DNA from: Winogradskyella algicola | GTDB lineage: Bacteria > Bacteroidota > Bacteroidia > Flavobacteriales > Flavobacteriaceae | Direction: 5' to 3' | DNA: 64,000 nucleotides | Assembly (NCBI RefSeq): GCF_005869935.1 | Contig: NZ_SZQF01000007.1 | Span: 1-64,000 of the forward strand | Shown here: one piece after another, positions 36,373 through 44,916 of the stretch | Position numbering within the stretch: position 1 is the first letter of the stretch | Layout: each line of letters starts with the position of its first letter | The notes under the pieces: model-generated | The model's database searches: none | Seen by the model: only the letters and a program-made list of their open reading frames with translations | Told to the model about the DNA's origin: nothing | Program-made: the position numbers and the translations under genes

Positions 36373-36528
36373 TTCTAGGCATTGTACACAACGGTCTCGT
36401 ATAACCGTTAGTTATGGTTTTTAAGTTACTATTTTTTAGCTTAACGTACTTTCAATGAAGGTGAGAATTTTCCATTGGAAAATTCCGCTATAATTGCGGT
36501 TATACATTGCTGTACGCTGACTTTTTTT
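36373..36528 (-). repeat. Cassette-like spacer G (type 1)
   Basis: Minus strand: CAGCAATGTATAACCGCAAT after the 36529 stop and CTAACGGTTATACGAGACCG before the next gene; GTATAACCG and CGGTTATAC are perfect 9-bp arms, and the flanks CGTACAGCAAT/GTTGTGTACAATG extend the pairing imperfectly. An AATTTTCCATTGGAAAATT palindrome lies inside. No gene. Confidence 0.5.
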
Positions 36529-36969
36529 TCATTCGCTTGCTAATTCCGATTTATTCTTTTCTTTATTAATTAAATATAAAACTCTACCGAAATACATTGA
36601 GAATGGAATTCCACTTCCAAATGTTATCGCAAAGAGAAAATTATCATAAATCCAAGCTTTGTAGCACACAAAGAGATAAGAAACTATCATTAAAGTTAGT
36701 CCGAAATAAATCCAGTTCTTTTTGGTCAAAATGTTTTTTGAAAACAATAATCTAATTGAAATTAGTTTTCCAATTAAGGAAACAAGAGCTATAAAAATTA
36801 GACTGCTCTCAAAAGGATATTCTTTTTGAAAGTCAAATCCGTTTTTGATTAGAGTCGGAATACTTATAAACTCAAACATTATCATTATTCCGTAACCGTG
36901 TCCAGCAGGAACTCCAATAAGGATTATAGAGTTCAGAATTAAGGTTAATATTATTGCTCTTTTTATCAA
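36529..36969 (-). CDS. Membrane protein of unknown function
   Basis: 146 residues, about four predicted spans, with a short charged C-terminus. The start read here is a TTG at 36969 (MIKRAIILTLIL); an internal ATG further in would remove the first span. No family recognised. Confidence 0.45.
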   Translation of the reverse strand: MIKRAIILTLILNSIILIGVPAGHGYGIMIMFEFISIPTLIKNGFDFQKEYPFESSLIFIALVSLIGKLISIRLLFSKNILTKKNWIYFGLTLMIVSYLFVCYKAWIYDNFLFAITFGSGIPFSMYFGRVLYLINKEKNKSELASE

Positions 36970-37094
36970 TTTTGAGTTCGTTTTTCAGCTTATGTACAAC
37001 TTTCTCGGCTATGAGTAGTTGCGAGGATTTTCAGAAGTAAGCGAGAACAAGCAATTACTTATAGCCAATATTGTCGGTTCGTTTTTTAATTTTT
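36970..37094 (-). repeat. Cassette-like spacer H (type 2)
   Basis: GGCTATAAGTAATTGC and GCAACTACTCATAGCC (minus strand) are arms that pair at 14 of 16 positions; the two mismatches become G-T pairs on the plus strand. The first arm is shared with spacer B. GTTGTACA follows. No gene. Confidence 0.5.
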
Positions 37095-37445
37095 TTAAAT
37101 GCTTTGTCCAAAGGTCAATAGGTTAGTATCTGGATCAAGTAATGAGAATTCCCTTTGTCCCCAAGGTTTTGATTCCAATTTTCCATTTGGGTGTATTTTT
37201 ATTTTATCGTCTAGTAATGTTTGGTAAAAATCGTCGATGCCATTGGTCCTAATATAAACTTGTCCGTAATTTTCTTTAGGCTTAAGTTCTTTAAATTGAA
37301 AGAAATGAATTTCTATTTTATCTTTTCGAACCATTAAATACGCTTCATAATCGCCTATTTCTTTAAATCCTAACTTATTTATATAAAATGCTCTGGCAAC
37401 ATTTTTGTCACGCATTGGTAATTTCGGAATGATATCAGTTAGCAT
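37095..37445 (-). CDS. Glyoxalase/bleomycin-resistance (VOC) fold protein
   Basis: 116 residues, a single VOC domain: KLPMRDKNVARAFYINKLGFKE at the start, IEIHFFQF and REFSLLDPDTNLLTF at the end, as in BRP/Ble-type proteins. Such proteins bind and neutralise bleomycin or act as small metallo-dioxygenases. His, Glu and further acidic residues of the metal site are partly present, so resistance is plausible but unproven. One unit in the run of small genes. Confidence 0.75.
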   Translation of the reverse strand: MLTDIIPKLPMRDKNVARAFYINKLGFKEIGDYEAYLMVRKDKIEIHFFQFKELKPKENYGQVYIRTNGIDDFYQTLLDDKIKIHPNGKLESKPWGQREFSLLDPDTNLLTFGQSI

Positions 37446-37898
37446 AATTTCACGATTAGTATTTGTAATTCGATTTTAAATTGTTACGTATTCTTAAATG
37501 ATTGCCAACGACCTGCTAAACGCAGTTCGGCCATGAGAACGAAGATACAAAAAGTGGAAGATAATGATGTTCGTTTACGCGCGACCACGCGTAAACGGTT
37601 ATTATTAGCCATCTTGCTTATCGAATTTTTTCATTAAAAAAATTTGATAAGTAAGCCACTTTATTGGATCGAGAGTTCGATTGGTCGTACCAAATTGCGT
37701 ATAGGTACCGATGGCTCACGTTTTCCCTCGATGGGCAGCGGGAGCTGTTCTTAGCTGGTTAGCCTGGTTGCAATTTGGTTTAGCAGGTCGATGGAACACA
37801 TTTCCAAAGGGGTGGGAACAGCGCAGCTGTGTAGCCACTTTGGTCAGCTTCCGCTGAATGTGTTCCATTCACGGGGTAAACCAAGTTTTGGGTTTGGT
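37446..37898. repeat. Highly structured spacer I, four nested palindromes
   Basis: 453 bp without a gene. Perfect 13-bp inverted repeat CGACCTGCTAAAC (37509-37521)/GTTTAGCAGGTCG (37778-37790), 17 bp with one mismatch if extended; inside, a perfect 10-bp hairpin CGTTTACGCG/CGCGTAAACG (37572-37597) and a 15-bp A/T hairpin (37617-37651); after them, a perfect 12-bp hairpin ATGGAACACATT/AATGTGTTCCAT (37791-37802/37857-37868). Could be a MITE-like element, a recombination site, or a structured RNA. Confidence 0.6.
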
Positions 37899-38327
37899 TT
37901 ATCCTTTTATGATATCCTTATATTCTTCAAAGAAGGTTTCAAATAACATCATGTTGGTATTAAAGAATTCCATGACAGCTCTCCAAGTATTTTTGTTGTG
38001 GATAGACACTTTTTGTTCTAACGGTAAGTATATGCGCGAAATTTCTTTGCCATTGTTTAAATAGTATTCTTCTTCGTAAATGGCATCTGGTAAGTAATCT
38101 GCGTGAAGTATGTTTTTTAAAGCTACAAGTTTTTCCCAGCAGTTAATTCGGTTTTCGAGATCGTCTTCCAGATCTAGTGCTATAAATGCCTTTTTGATAT
38201 CAAAATGAAATTTAAAAGATAATCCTTTTATTTTGGTATTATATAATATCCATTTTCTGGGAAATGATTTTCCAAAACTGGTCCAAAATTCTTGGCGTAA
38301 TAATCGGCTTTCTTCCTTACTGAACAT
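37899..38327 (-). CDS. DUF4268 family protein
   Basis: 142 residues. FWTSFGKSFPRKWILYNTKIKG at the N-terminus and FKFHFDIKKAFIALDLE are typical of DUF4268, a fold linked to nuclease-like proteins. Small soluble protein, function unknown. Its stop codon lies in a hairpin (AAACCAA/TTGGTTT). Abuts the ZIP transporter gene with no gap. Confidence 0.75.
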   Translation of the reverse strand: MFSKEESRLLRQEFWTSFGKSFPRKWILYNTKIKGLSFKFHFDIKKAFIALDLEDDLENRINCWEKLVALKNILHADYLPDAIYEEEYYLNNGKEISRIYLPLEQKVSIHNKNTWRAVMEFFNTNMMLFETFFEEYKDIIKG

Positions 38328-39002
38328 TTAAATAAAGTAAGCAATTAATATTCCTAAGCCAATAGCCATTAGCTTAGATAAATTAAATTTATGGCCTTCT
38401 CCGGTTTCAAATAAAATAGTGGTAGAAATATGTAAAAAGATACCAATAACCACGGCATTAATACTTACAAGAAGGTCAGGGCTTAAAGATGTAGTATTAG
38501 ATACCAATGTACCAAGAGGTGTCATTGCTGCAAAGATCAGTATAAAAGTAATGGCTTGTTCTTTAGCATATTTTGATTGTAATAAAAAAGAAGTAAGTAA
38601 AGCTGCAATGGGTATTTTGTGTATAAAAACACCATATACCATATCGTTATGCTGATGGATAGGAAAACCCTCTAAAAAGCTATGAATGCATAAACTTATA
38701 AATAACAACCAAGGAAATTTGTTGTCCTCTTGGTGCAAATGTACATGGCCATGCTCTGCGCCTTTAGATAAAAATTCCAAGACAATTTGTAGTAAGATAC
38801 CACACATTATAAAAAGACCTGTTTGTTTGGTGTCTAAATGATGATAGACTTCTGGTAGTAAATCAAAAAGTGTGAGTGCTAATAAAAATGCACCACTAAA
38901 CGACAGCAGTAACTTAGTGTAGATTGACTTTTGTTTTTTGGTTAAAAAAGCAATGACAACACCAATAATAATCGCATATATAGGAAAAAGATACTTATTC
39001 AT
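38328..39002 (-). CDS. ZIP family metal transporter
   Basis: 224 residues, eight predicted spans. HSFLEGFPIHQ in span 4 and HKIPIAALLTSF in span 5 carry the metal-ligand His and Glu residues of the ZIP family, and the loop between spans 3 and 4 has HGHVHLHQED, a histidine-rich metal loop. Imports zinc or another divalent metal. Adjacent genes abut (1-bp contact) on both sides: DUF4268 gene and methyltransferase gene. Confidence 0.85.
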   Translation of the reverse strand: MNKYLFPIYAIIIGVVIAFLTKKQKSIYTKLLLSFSGAFLLALTLFDLLPEVYHHLDTKQTGLFIMCGILLQIVLEFLSKGAEHGHVHLHQEDNKFPWLLFISLCIHSFLEGFPIHQHNDMVYGVFIHKIPIAALLTSFLLQSKYAKEQAITFILIFAAMTPLGTLVSNTTSLSPDLLVSINAVVIGIFLHISTTILFETGEGHKFNLSKLMAIGLGILIAYFI

Positions 39003-39734
39003 TTATTTAAAAATCATAATTAAGCGCTCAGAGGTTTCAGGATGGTATTTTCCTAGTTTGTAGTCTCCAAAAACATCGAGAAGGTGTACATCAGCTTTTT
39101 CAAATAAAGTTTTAAAATTATCTAAGGTCAATGCTTTTACACGCTCTTGAAATTGGTGTTGTTTTCCGTCAATTTCAAAATTAATATCTTTAACAATATA
39201 GCCATCCTTTACACTTCGTTTTTGGTGAAAGTCTATACCATCAACAGTTTTTACATCTTCTGCAACTAAGTGTTCCGTAACGTAATTTACATTCATAAAA
39301 TCGATTACTCCAAAACCATAGGTGTTTAATTCTTCTTTAATAGATGTAATGGTTTTTAAGTTACAGCTCTCATCTTCAAAATAGCCAAAACTTGTAAAGA
39401 GATTAAAAACAGCATCAAACGTTTCAGGATACGGTTTGGTCATATCGTGCACAACAAACCTTAGCGTATCGTTTTTAAACTGGTTGGCGTATTTTATACT
39501 TTGCTCAGACAAGTCAACACCTGTTACATCAAAGCCTAATGTATTTAAGTAGATGGAGTGTCTGCCTTTACCACAAGCTAAATCCAAGATTTTTCCACCT
39601 TCTGGAATATTAAGGTAGTTGGTGAGATTATCCATAAAGAGTTGAGCTTCAGTATAATCTCTGTCTTTATATAGAATGTGGTAGTATGGTGTATCAAACC
39701 ACGACGCGTACCATTGTTTTGTTGAATTTGCCAT
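39003..39734 (-). CDS. Class I SAM-dependent methyltransferase
   Basis: 243 residues. ILDLACGKGRHSIYLNTLGFDVTG (SAM motif I, near residues 44-68) and later GVIDFMNV are usual for class I methyltransferases of the YcgJ/UbiE-like clan. Substrate unknown. Followed without gap by the ZIP gene. Starts at the divergent promoter region with the RlmL-type gene. Confidence 0.8.
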   Translation of the reverse strand: MANSTKQWYASWFDTPYYHILYKDRDYTEAQLFMDNLTNYLNIPEGGKILDLACGKGRHSIYLNTLGFDVTGVDLSEQSIKYANQFKNDTLRFVVHDMTKPYPETFDAVFNLFTSFGYFEDESCNLKTITSIKEELNTYGFGVIDFMNVNYVTEHLVAEDVKTVDGIDFHQKRSVKDGYIVKDINFEIDGKQHQFQERVKALTLDNFKTLFEKADVHLLDVFGDYKLGKYHPETSERLIMIFK

Positions 39735-39750
39735 AAGATATTACGTGCTG

Positions 39751-39769
39751 CAAAAATAGTTTAAATTTG
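39751..39769. promoter_or_regulatory. Divergent -7 promoter elements
   Basis: Plus-strand TAAATTTG (39762-39769) serves the RlmL-type gene, and minus-strand TATTTTTG (39751-39758) the methyltransferase gene. Both match TAnnTTTG, 4 bp apart in the 43-bp divergent gap. Confidence 0.5.
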
Positions 39770-39789
39770 CAATCTATTTGACGTGTTAT

Positions 39790-40953
39790 ATGGACAATAA
39801 TTTCAAAATGGTAGCCAAAACCTTATTTGGCTTTGAAGATATATTAGCTAAAGAACTTACGCAGCTTGGAGCAATGCAAGTAGAAAAGGGTGTGCGAAAC
39901 GTGAGCTTTGTTGGCGATAAAGGCTTTATGTACAAAGCAAACATGGGCTTGCGTACCGCGATAAAAATTTTAAAACCTATAAAATCTTTTAGAGTTGCCA
40001 GAGAGGAAGACCTATATAACAACGTAAAAAATATTAAGTGGGAAGATTACTTAAAGTCTGACGGTTCTTTGGCTGTTGATGCTACGGTACATCACAGTGT
40101 TTTTACACATTCTAAGTATACTGCTTTAAAAACCAAAGATGCCATTGTAGACCGTTTTAGAGAACAAGATGGAAACAGACCTAATATAGATTTGCGATTT
40201 CCAGATTTAAAAATCAATGTGCATATAGACCGTCAACGCTGTACCATTTCATTAGATACTTCTGGCGAATCCTTACATAGACGCGGCTATAAAACAGCGA
40301 CTAATATTGCTCCAATAAACGAAGTCTTGGCGGCAGGATTAATTATGATGAGTGGTTGGGATGGTCAGACTGATTTTATGGATCCTATGTGTGGTAGCGG
40401 TACTATTTTAGCCGAAGCAGCTATGATTGCATGTAACATTCCGCCAAACTTAATGCGAAAGGAATTTGCTTTTGAACGTTGGCAAGATTGGGATGTGGAT
40501 TTATTTGAAAAGATTGAAGAATCTTTACTGAAAAAAACCAGAGATTTTCATCATAAAATTATAGGTTATGATAAGTCTCCTTCTGCTGTAAAAAAAGCTA
40601 AGGAAAACATTAAGAATGCGCATTTAGATGAATTTATTCATATACAGCATGAGGATTTCTTTAAAACTCAAAAAGCAGGTTCATCTAAATTACATATGGT
40701 TTTTAATCCTCCGTATGGCGAGCGTTTAGAAAATCTTAATGTAGAAGAGTTTTATGGTAATATTGGCACAACACTAAAACATGGTTACCCAAATACTGAT
40801 GCATGGCTGGTAACCTCTAATCTCGAAGCTTTAAAGTACATTGGTTTGCGACCATCTCGAAAAATAAAAGTATTTAACGCAAAATTAGAATCGCGCTTAG
40901 TTAAATACGAAATGTACGAAGGCAGCCGAAAAGCCAAAAAACAAAACGATTAA
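39790..40953 (+). CDS. THUMP-domain RNA methyltransferase, RlmK/L-like
   Basis: 387 residues from the ATG at 39790; the frame could begin 12 bp earlier at a TTG (39778). N-terminal THUMP domain (about 45-165), then a Rossmann methyltransferase: DFMDPMCGSGTILAEAA (motif I) and MVFNPPYGERL (catalytic NPPY). Methylates 23S rRNA guanine in the RlmL/RlmK family; it lacks the C-terminal half of E. coli RlmKL. Overlaps the convergent DUF4136 gene by 4 bp. Confidence 0.9.
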   Translation: MDNNFKMVAKTLFGFEDILAKELTQLGAMQVEKGVRNVSFVGDKGFMYKANMGLRTAIKILKPIKSFRVAREEDLYNNVKNIKWEDYLKSDGSLAVDATVHHSVFTHSKYTALKTKDAIVDRFREQDGNRPNIDLRFPDLKINVHIDRQRCTISLDTSGESLHRRGYKTATNIAPINEVLAAGLIMMSGWDGQTDFMDPMCGSGTILAEAAMIACNIPPNLMRKEFAFERWQDWDVDLFEKIEESLLKKTRDFHHKIIGYDKSPSAVKKAKENIKNAHLDEFIHIQHEDFFKTQKAGSSKLHMVFNPPYGERLENLNVEEFYGNIGTTLKHGYPNTDAWLVTSNLEALKYIGLRPSRKIKVFNAKLESRLVKYEMYEGSRKAKKQND

Positions 40954-41519
40954 AGCTCTTTTTGTTCATCAGGATTACGGCCTACTTGTGTTTTTGGGTA
41001 GGTATCAAATAAATCTTTAACCAAACCATTAATGTAGGGTATCAATTTTTTGTCTGGTTTGTTGAGTTCGCACAATACTGAGGCATGCCATAATACCTTG
41101 TTGGTTTCAAAATCGGCAACATACACAATGAGTGTTTCCTCTTCGTAGGTTTCCTCATGTATGGTGCAACTTTCCCAATATTCTAAATGTTTAGAATGCT
41201 CACAGTTTTCAAACGCTACAGTCTCTTCACTGATGATAATTCTAAAACCAGCTTGCAATTGTGGATTAAGAACATTGGTTTTATGCGCTTTGTTTTCCAT
41301 TTCTAAAGCAACAGCATCACCAATGGTTTGTCTTACCAAATCGTTATCTAGTTGCGGATAGTTAAGATGCTCAACAGTAAAATCCTCAATACAGAGTACG
41401 TAGGTATCATATTGGTTAAAATCTACCTCTAAGTTGTAGTCGTATACCACTTCACTTGTTGCAGCACAATTAAAAAGCAGTAGTAACAAAAATCCCGAAA
41501 TCATTGAATAAACTCTCAT
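40950..41519 (-). CDS. DUF4136 family lipoprotein
   Basis: 189 residues with a lipoprotein signal (FLLLLLFNCAA, Cys 18). YDYNLEVDFNQYDTYVL at the start of the mature part and VLNPQLQAGFRIIISEE fit DUF4136, a periplasmic or outer-membrane domain of Bacteroidota and Proteobacteria with unknown function. Overlaps the convergent RlmL-like gene by 4 bp. Confidence 0.75.
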   Translation of the reverse strand: MRVYSMISGFLLLLLFNCAATSEVVYDYNLEVDFNQYDTYVLCIEDFTVEHLNYPQLDNDLVRQTIGDAVALEMENKAHKTNVLNPQLQAGFRIIISEETVAFENCEHSKHLEYWESCTIHEETYEEETLIVYVADFETNKVLWHASVLCELNKPDKKLIPYINGLVKDLFDTYPKTQVGRNPDEQKEL

Positions 41520-41599
41520 AACGCAGTAATTTAGAATGTTCTTAAAGTTCTAAATTCTACTTCACAATTACTATGACATTTGTCAAGTTTAAGAGTATG

Positions 41600-42403
41600 T
41601 TACGGTTTTCTAATAATCCAGATGTCTTGTGGTACCCAAGATTTTGTGTCTGAGGTCAACTGTATGTGTTCTAAAACAGTTGTTGCTTTAAATAAATCTT
41701 TTACAAATGCCTCTGGGTGAAAAGCGGCATAAGTTCTGTGACCTTCTTTAATACTGCCTCTAACCACTAAATTACCTTGGTTGTAATCTGAAAGCTCAGC
41801 CTCAGTTAGTTTTACTTTAAAATTATCTCCATGCATGGTTAATAGCATAATACCATTTGGTTTTAAGACACGAAGTAATTCTTTAAACCAGTTGTAATGC
41901 ATTTGCTCTGAGAGGTGTGTAAAAATTGAAATACCATAGATAACATCCATTGAATTGTCTTTGTATGGTAGTTTGGCTTCCAGTTCATTTTTATTAAACT
42001 GGATGTTTGGTAAGTTTTTAGAGCACCAATCTATAGAGTTTTTATTGTAGTCTGTTGCAAAGAATTGGCAGCCATTATTTATTACTTCTGGCATATGCCT
42101 GATAATTCTGCCTGGTCCACAGCCCCAATCTAGAACATTTTTATTCTTTAATTCTATGTGTTTTTTTAAGTATTCCGATAGGGTTTTAGCCATGTTTCGT
42201 CCACCATTGTAGTATTTATCATAATTCATTTGGAATGACTCATACATTAGGTAATCTGGCGGAAGTACAACGTCTGGATGTACTTTTTTAAACTGAGCGT
42301 TAGCTTTTCTATTTTTGAATTTTTGAATGCGAAATCTAATAAGATCAGCAACGTAAATAAGATTGAGTTGCCTTAATAGGTTAGATAGTTTCGCTTTATT
42401 CAT
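41600..42403 (-). CDS. Class I SAM-dependent methyltransferase
   Basis: 267 residues. NVLDWGCGPGRIIRHMP (SAM motif I, about residues 93-109) and VIYGISIFTHLSEQMHYNWF are typical of the Methyltransf_25/11 clan, as in enzymes of polysaccharide or lipid modification. Substrate not deducible. A TATATTTG promoter element lies upstream at 42428-42435. Confidence 0.75.
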   Translation of the reverse strand: MNKAKLSNLLRQLNLIYVADLIRFRIQKFKNRKANAQFKKVHPDVVLPPDYLMYESFQMNYDKYYNGGRNMAKTLSEYLKKHIELKNKNVLDWGCGPGRIIRHMPEVINNGCQFFATDYNKNSIDWCSKNLPNIQFNKNELEAKLPYKDNSMDVIYGISIFTHLSEQMHYNWFKELLRVLKPNGIMLLTMHGDNFKVKLTEAELSDYNQGNLVVRGSIKEGHRTYAAFHPEAFVKDLFKATTVLEHIQLTSDTKSWVPQDIWIIRKP

Positions 42404-42427
42404 TTTTTGCTGCTAAAAATTTGAAGG

Positions 42428-42435
42428 CAAATATA
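42428..42435 (-). promoter_or_regulatory. -7 element for the methyltransferase gene at 42403
   Basis: Minus-strand TATATTTG, a perfect match to TAnnTTTG, 24 bp before the start codon. Confidence 0.5.
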
Positions 42436-42448
42436 GTGTATTGAAAAA

Positions 42449-42922
42449 TTACCGAAGTGCTTCTAATTGCAAATTATAATCGTACTGTAAATCTTCATGA
42501 AGTACACTGATTTTTTTCTCTAAAGCCAGAATTTGTCTTTGGTATAGATTACTCAGTGTTCTGTTTCTATGTATAGATGGTCTCAGTTCGTTTAGTTGCT
42601 CGCAAAAGTAGAGTAGGAGCTCAACTTCAGTAGATTTTTTGTTAGAATATCTGCTGTAAACTCTAATCTGACGCAAAATCTTCCGGATAGTTTTTTTCAT
42701 GTAGAAGTAACTATCTGTATTTATACCATCAAATAATTCATCTAACGAAGATTTCACGCTTGTAATGTAGCCATCTTCGTCATGTGCTTCGAATAATAAA
42801 TAGGTGAGTAGTGCTTTATTCTCTTTTTTAAACTTACCAAGACGAAGACAAAGCTCTAATAAATCTTCCTTTGGCAAATGTTGAAGTTCTTTTTTTATGG
42901 TAACGATAGATGCTATCTTCAT
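42449..42922 (-). CDS. Conserved hypothetical protein
   Basis: 157 residues, helix-rich and charged, no signal or membrane span. KKELQHLPKEDLLELCLRLG near the start resembles small Bacteroidota DUF families (possibly DUF6155-like), but the match is weak. Followed by DUF202 and methyltransferase genes on the same strand. Confidence 0.55.
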   Translation of the reverse strand: MKIASIVTIKKELQHLPKEDLLELCLRLGKFKKENKALLTYLLFEAHDEDGYITSVKSSLDELFDGINTDSYFYMKKTIRKILRQIRVYSRYSNKKSTEVELLLYFCEQLNELRPSIHRNRTLSNLYQRQILALEKKISVLHEDLQYDYNLQLEALR

Positions 42923-42947
42923 TTAGAGATAATCTTTTAAAGTAAAT

Positions 42948-43220
42948 TTAATAGTGTTTTCTAATGGTGCGTTTCACTCTAAATAATCGATAAACACCTA
43001 TAGTTAGAATAAAAGCAGAGGCTATGATAAGAATAATACCATAAGATTTTAAATCTGAAAAGAACTCTAGTTTCAAAATAGTGACTCCTGTACCGAGAAT
43101 GACCAAAAATGTTCTAAAGTAAGCTAAAAAAGTACGTTCGTTAGCAAGCTTGGTACGTTCTATGGCAAGCCAATCGCGAGTTGTTAATGGTTTGCTTTCG
43201 TCTTTATTAATTTCGGGCAT
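42948..43220 (-). CDS. DUF202 family membrane protein (YidH-like)
   Basis: 90 residues: RDWLAIERTKLANERTFLAYFRTFL, the DUF202 signature, then two hydrophobic spans. Small inner-membrane protein of unknown function. Its start abuts the stop of the upstream methyltransferase gene, so they are co-transcribed. Confidence 0.85.
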   Translation of the reverse strand: MPEINKDESKPLTTRDWLAIERTKLANERTFLAYFRTFLVILGTGVTILKLEFFSDLKSYGIILIIASAFILTIGVYRLFRVKRTIRKHY

Positions 43221-44831
43221 TTAATCTTTTCCTCTTAATAAATTAATACTTACAGTTGCCAATTCACTATCAGGAAATTTAGCAAAGTGCATGTCGTCTG
43301 GTGCTAAACCAGCTTTTTCTGCGATGTTTCTAAACACATCAACTTCTACAATGTATTGATCACTGTAACCATGAGTGGCATCATAAGCTGTAGCTGCAGT
43401 TTTACCAATATTTTTAGCTGTTAGAGAAGGGTCAATAGTGTGTAGTTCTATAATTAAGAGACCAAATTTATCTACATAAGGCTTCCATTTACTTAAATGT
43501 TCTAATAGTGAGGCTTCTACATCATTATTATTTAATCGATTACCAGCACTAGCATATGCGCCTGTTGATGTGCTAATAAAATCATAGTTGCTGTTTGGTG
43601 CTTCCCAAATACGATTGTGGTCTAAGAAGGTTCTAACATTGAGTAAATCTTTGAGATCTATATTATAATCTTCTTTTAAATCTGAAGCTAAAAGATCTGG
43701 TCTGCCAATGTCTCCCCAAATCACCTTAGCCCAAATATCTGCTGCAATGAGGTTGGCTCTGGTAACCTTTAAAGCGGCTTTGTTAAAATCTGCTCCAACC
43801 AAAAATAATGGATGGTCATCTAATAGTTTACCACGAAGGGTTTGTTGCTCAATAATATTAAAAATATGCTCTATAAATGCACCATTACCACAACCCATAT
43901 CTAAAATGCCTTTTGGCTGGTGGTCAATAGGTCTGTTAAATAAATCGATGATCACCTTATCTATAACTTTGAAGTACGTGGCATGAGCACCACCACTTCC
44001 CCAAACATTCATTTCGCGATGTACGTGTTTTTCAGTATCATTTGGCGAGTCTGTTTTAAGTACTAATGGATTACCAAAAATAAGTTCGTCTAGTTGTAAA
44101 AATGTTGGTAAATACGATACGGTTACACCATAAGCGCTGGCACGTTTTGCAAAAAAGAGGCCTTTGTCTGTAAATTGATACGTATCTCGTTTCTTTTTAA
44201 ACCATCCTAAATGCGAAAAGAAATCGAGGATTTTTTTAAAGCTTTCAGGATCTTTATGGTATTCTTCAGCTGTAAAAGAGGCTTCCATAAAATACTTGTG
44301 AAACAACCCATTAACGCCTAGCAAAACAATAATAGGTCCTGCAATTGTGCCTTCAATATGTTTGTAGATTTGGTATTCTATTGAAGTCTCATCCGAAATG
44401 TTTAGACCAAAGTTGTTTTCAAACTTTTTAAAAATGCGTTCTAATGCAATAAACGCATCTGTACTTATCATTTTTTCAGTTGCAAATCTATCAGAATAGC
44501 GTAATAGGTTTACAGCATCTTCATAAAGATACACTAATTGAAATGCTGCTTCAGACTTTTCATTGGTAGTGTATGTTATTGTATTGTCTTTATTATTAAG
44601 GTCTTGATTAAGCCAGCCTTGAGAGCACAAAACTCTAAGCGCTACATTAAGGTAGCCTTCATTAGCGTCAAAAATGTCAGAAAGTGATTTTAAAGTAATA
44701 GATTCTTTTTCTAAGATATAGCCTAGAATTTGCTTTTTGTGCAAAGCAAATGCTGAAGTTGCTGTGGCTATACCATCTAAATGACGAAAAATTATACCTC
44801 TTAGTTGAGATTTATCTGACTTTGTTAGCAT
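43221..44831 (-). CDS. Methyltransferase with N-terminal winged-helix domain
   Basis: 536 residues. Residues about 15-100 form a winged-helix dimerisation domain (LKSLSDIFDANEGYLNVALR), followed by a linker and a Rossmann methyltransferase domain with GILDMGCGNGAFIEHIF near residue 318-334. This arrangement is that of O-methyltransferases or polyketide-type AprA-like enzymes; substrate unknown. First gene of an operon with DUF202 and the helix-rich hypothetical. Confidence 0.75.
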   Translation of the reverse strand: MLTKSDKSQLRGIIFRHLDGIATATSAFALHKKQILGYILEKESITLKSLSDIFDANEGYLNVALRVLCSQGWLNQDLNNKDNTITYTTNEKSEAAFQLVYLYEDAVNLLRYSDRFATEKMISTDAFIALERIFKKFENNFGLNISDETSIEYQIYKHIEGTIAGPIIVLLGVNGLFHKYFMEASFTAEEYHKDPESFKKILDFFSHLGWFKKKRDTYQFTDKGLFFAKRASAYGVTVSYLPTFLQLDELIFGNPLVLKTDSPNDTEKHVHREMNVWGSGGAHATYFKVIDKVIIDLFNRPIDHQPKGILDMGCGNGAFIEHIFNIIEQQTLRGKLLDDHPLFLVGADFNKAALKVTRANLIAADIWAKVIWGDIGRPDLLASDLKEDYNIDLKDLLNVRTFLDHNRIWEAPNSNYDFISTSTGAYASAGNRLNNNDVEASLLEHLSKWKPYVDKFGLLIIELHTIDPSLTAKNIGKTAATAYDATHGYSDQYIVEVDVFRNIAEKAGLAPDDMHFAKFPDSELATVSINLLRGKD

Positions 44832-44851
44832 GAAGACTTTTATTAGTATTT

Positions 44852-44890
44852 AAATATAAAAAAACCATCATAAAAATGATGGTTTTAGAT
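44852..44890 (-). terminator. Terminator of the polyphosphate kinase operon
   Basis: Perfect 11-bp stem (44861-44871 with 44876-44886, AAAACCATCAT/ATGATGGTTTT), 4-nt loop and U-tract on the minus strand, after the second PPK2 gene. Confidence 0.8.
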
Positions 44891-44916
44891 CTGTATTTTA
44901 AAATACATTGAGATTA

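Noticed and set aside
31444..37898. Complete integron with attI and intI
   Set aside because: No integrase gene in the window, and the R-box bases match the GTTRRRY consensus only in part; reported as cassette-like only.
37858..38064. Plus-strand ORF over the DUF4268 gene
   Set aside because: Antisense to a recognised family with no features of its own.
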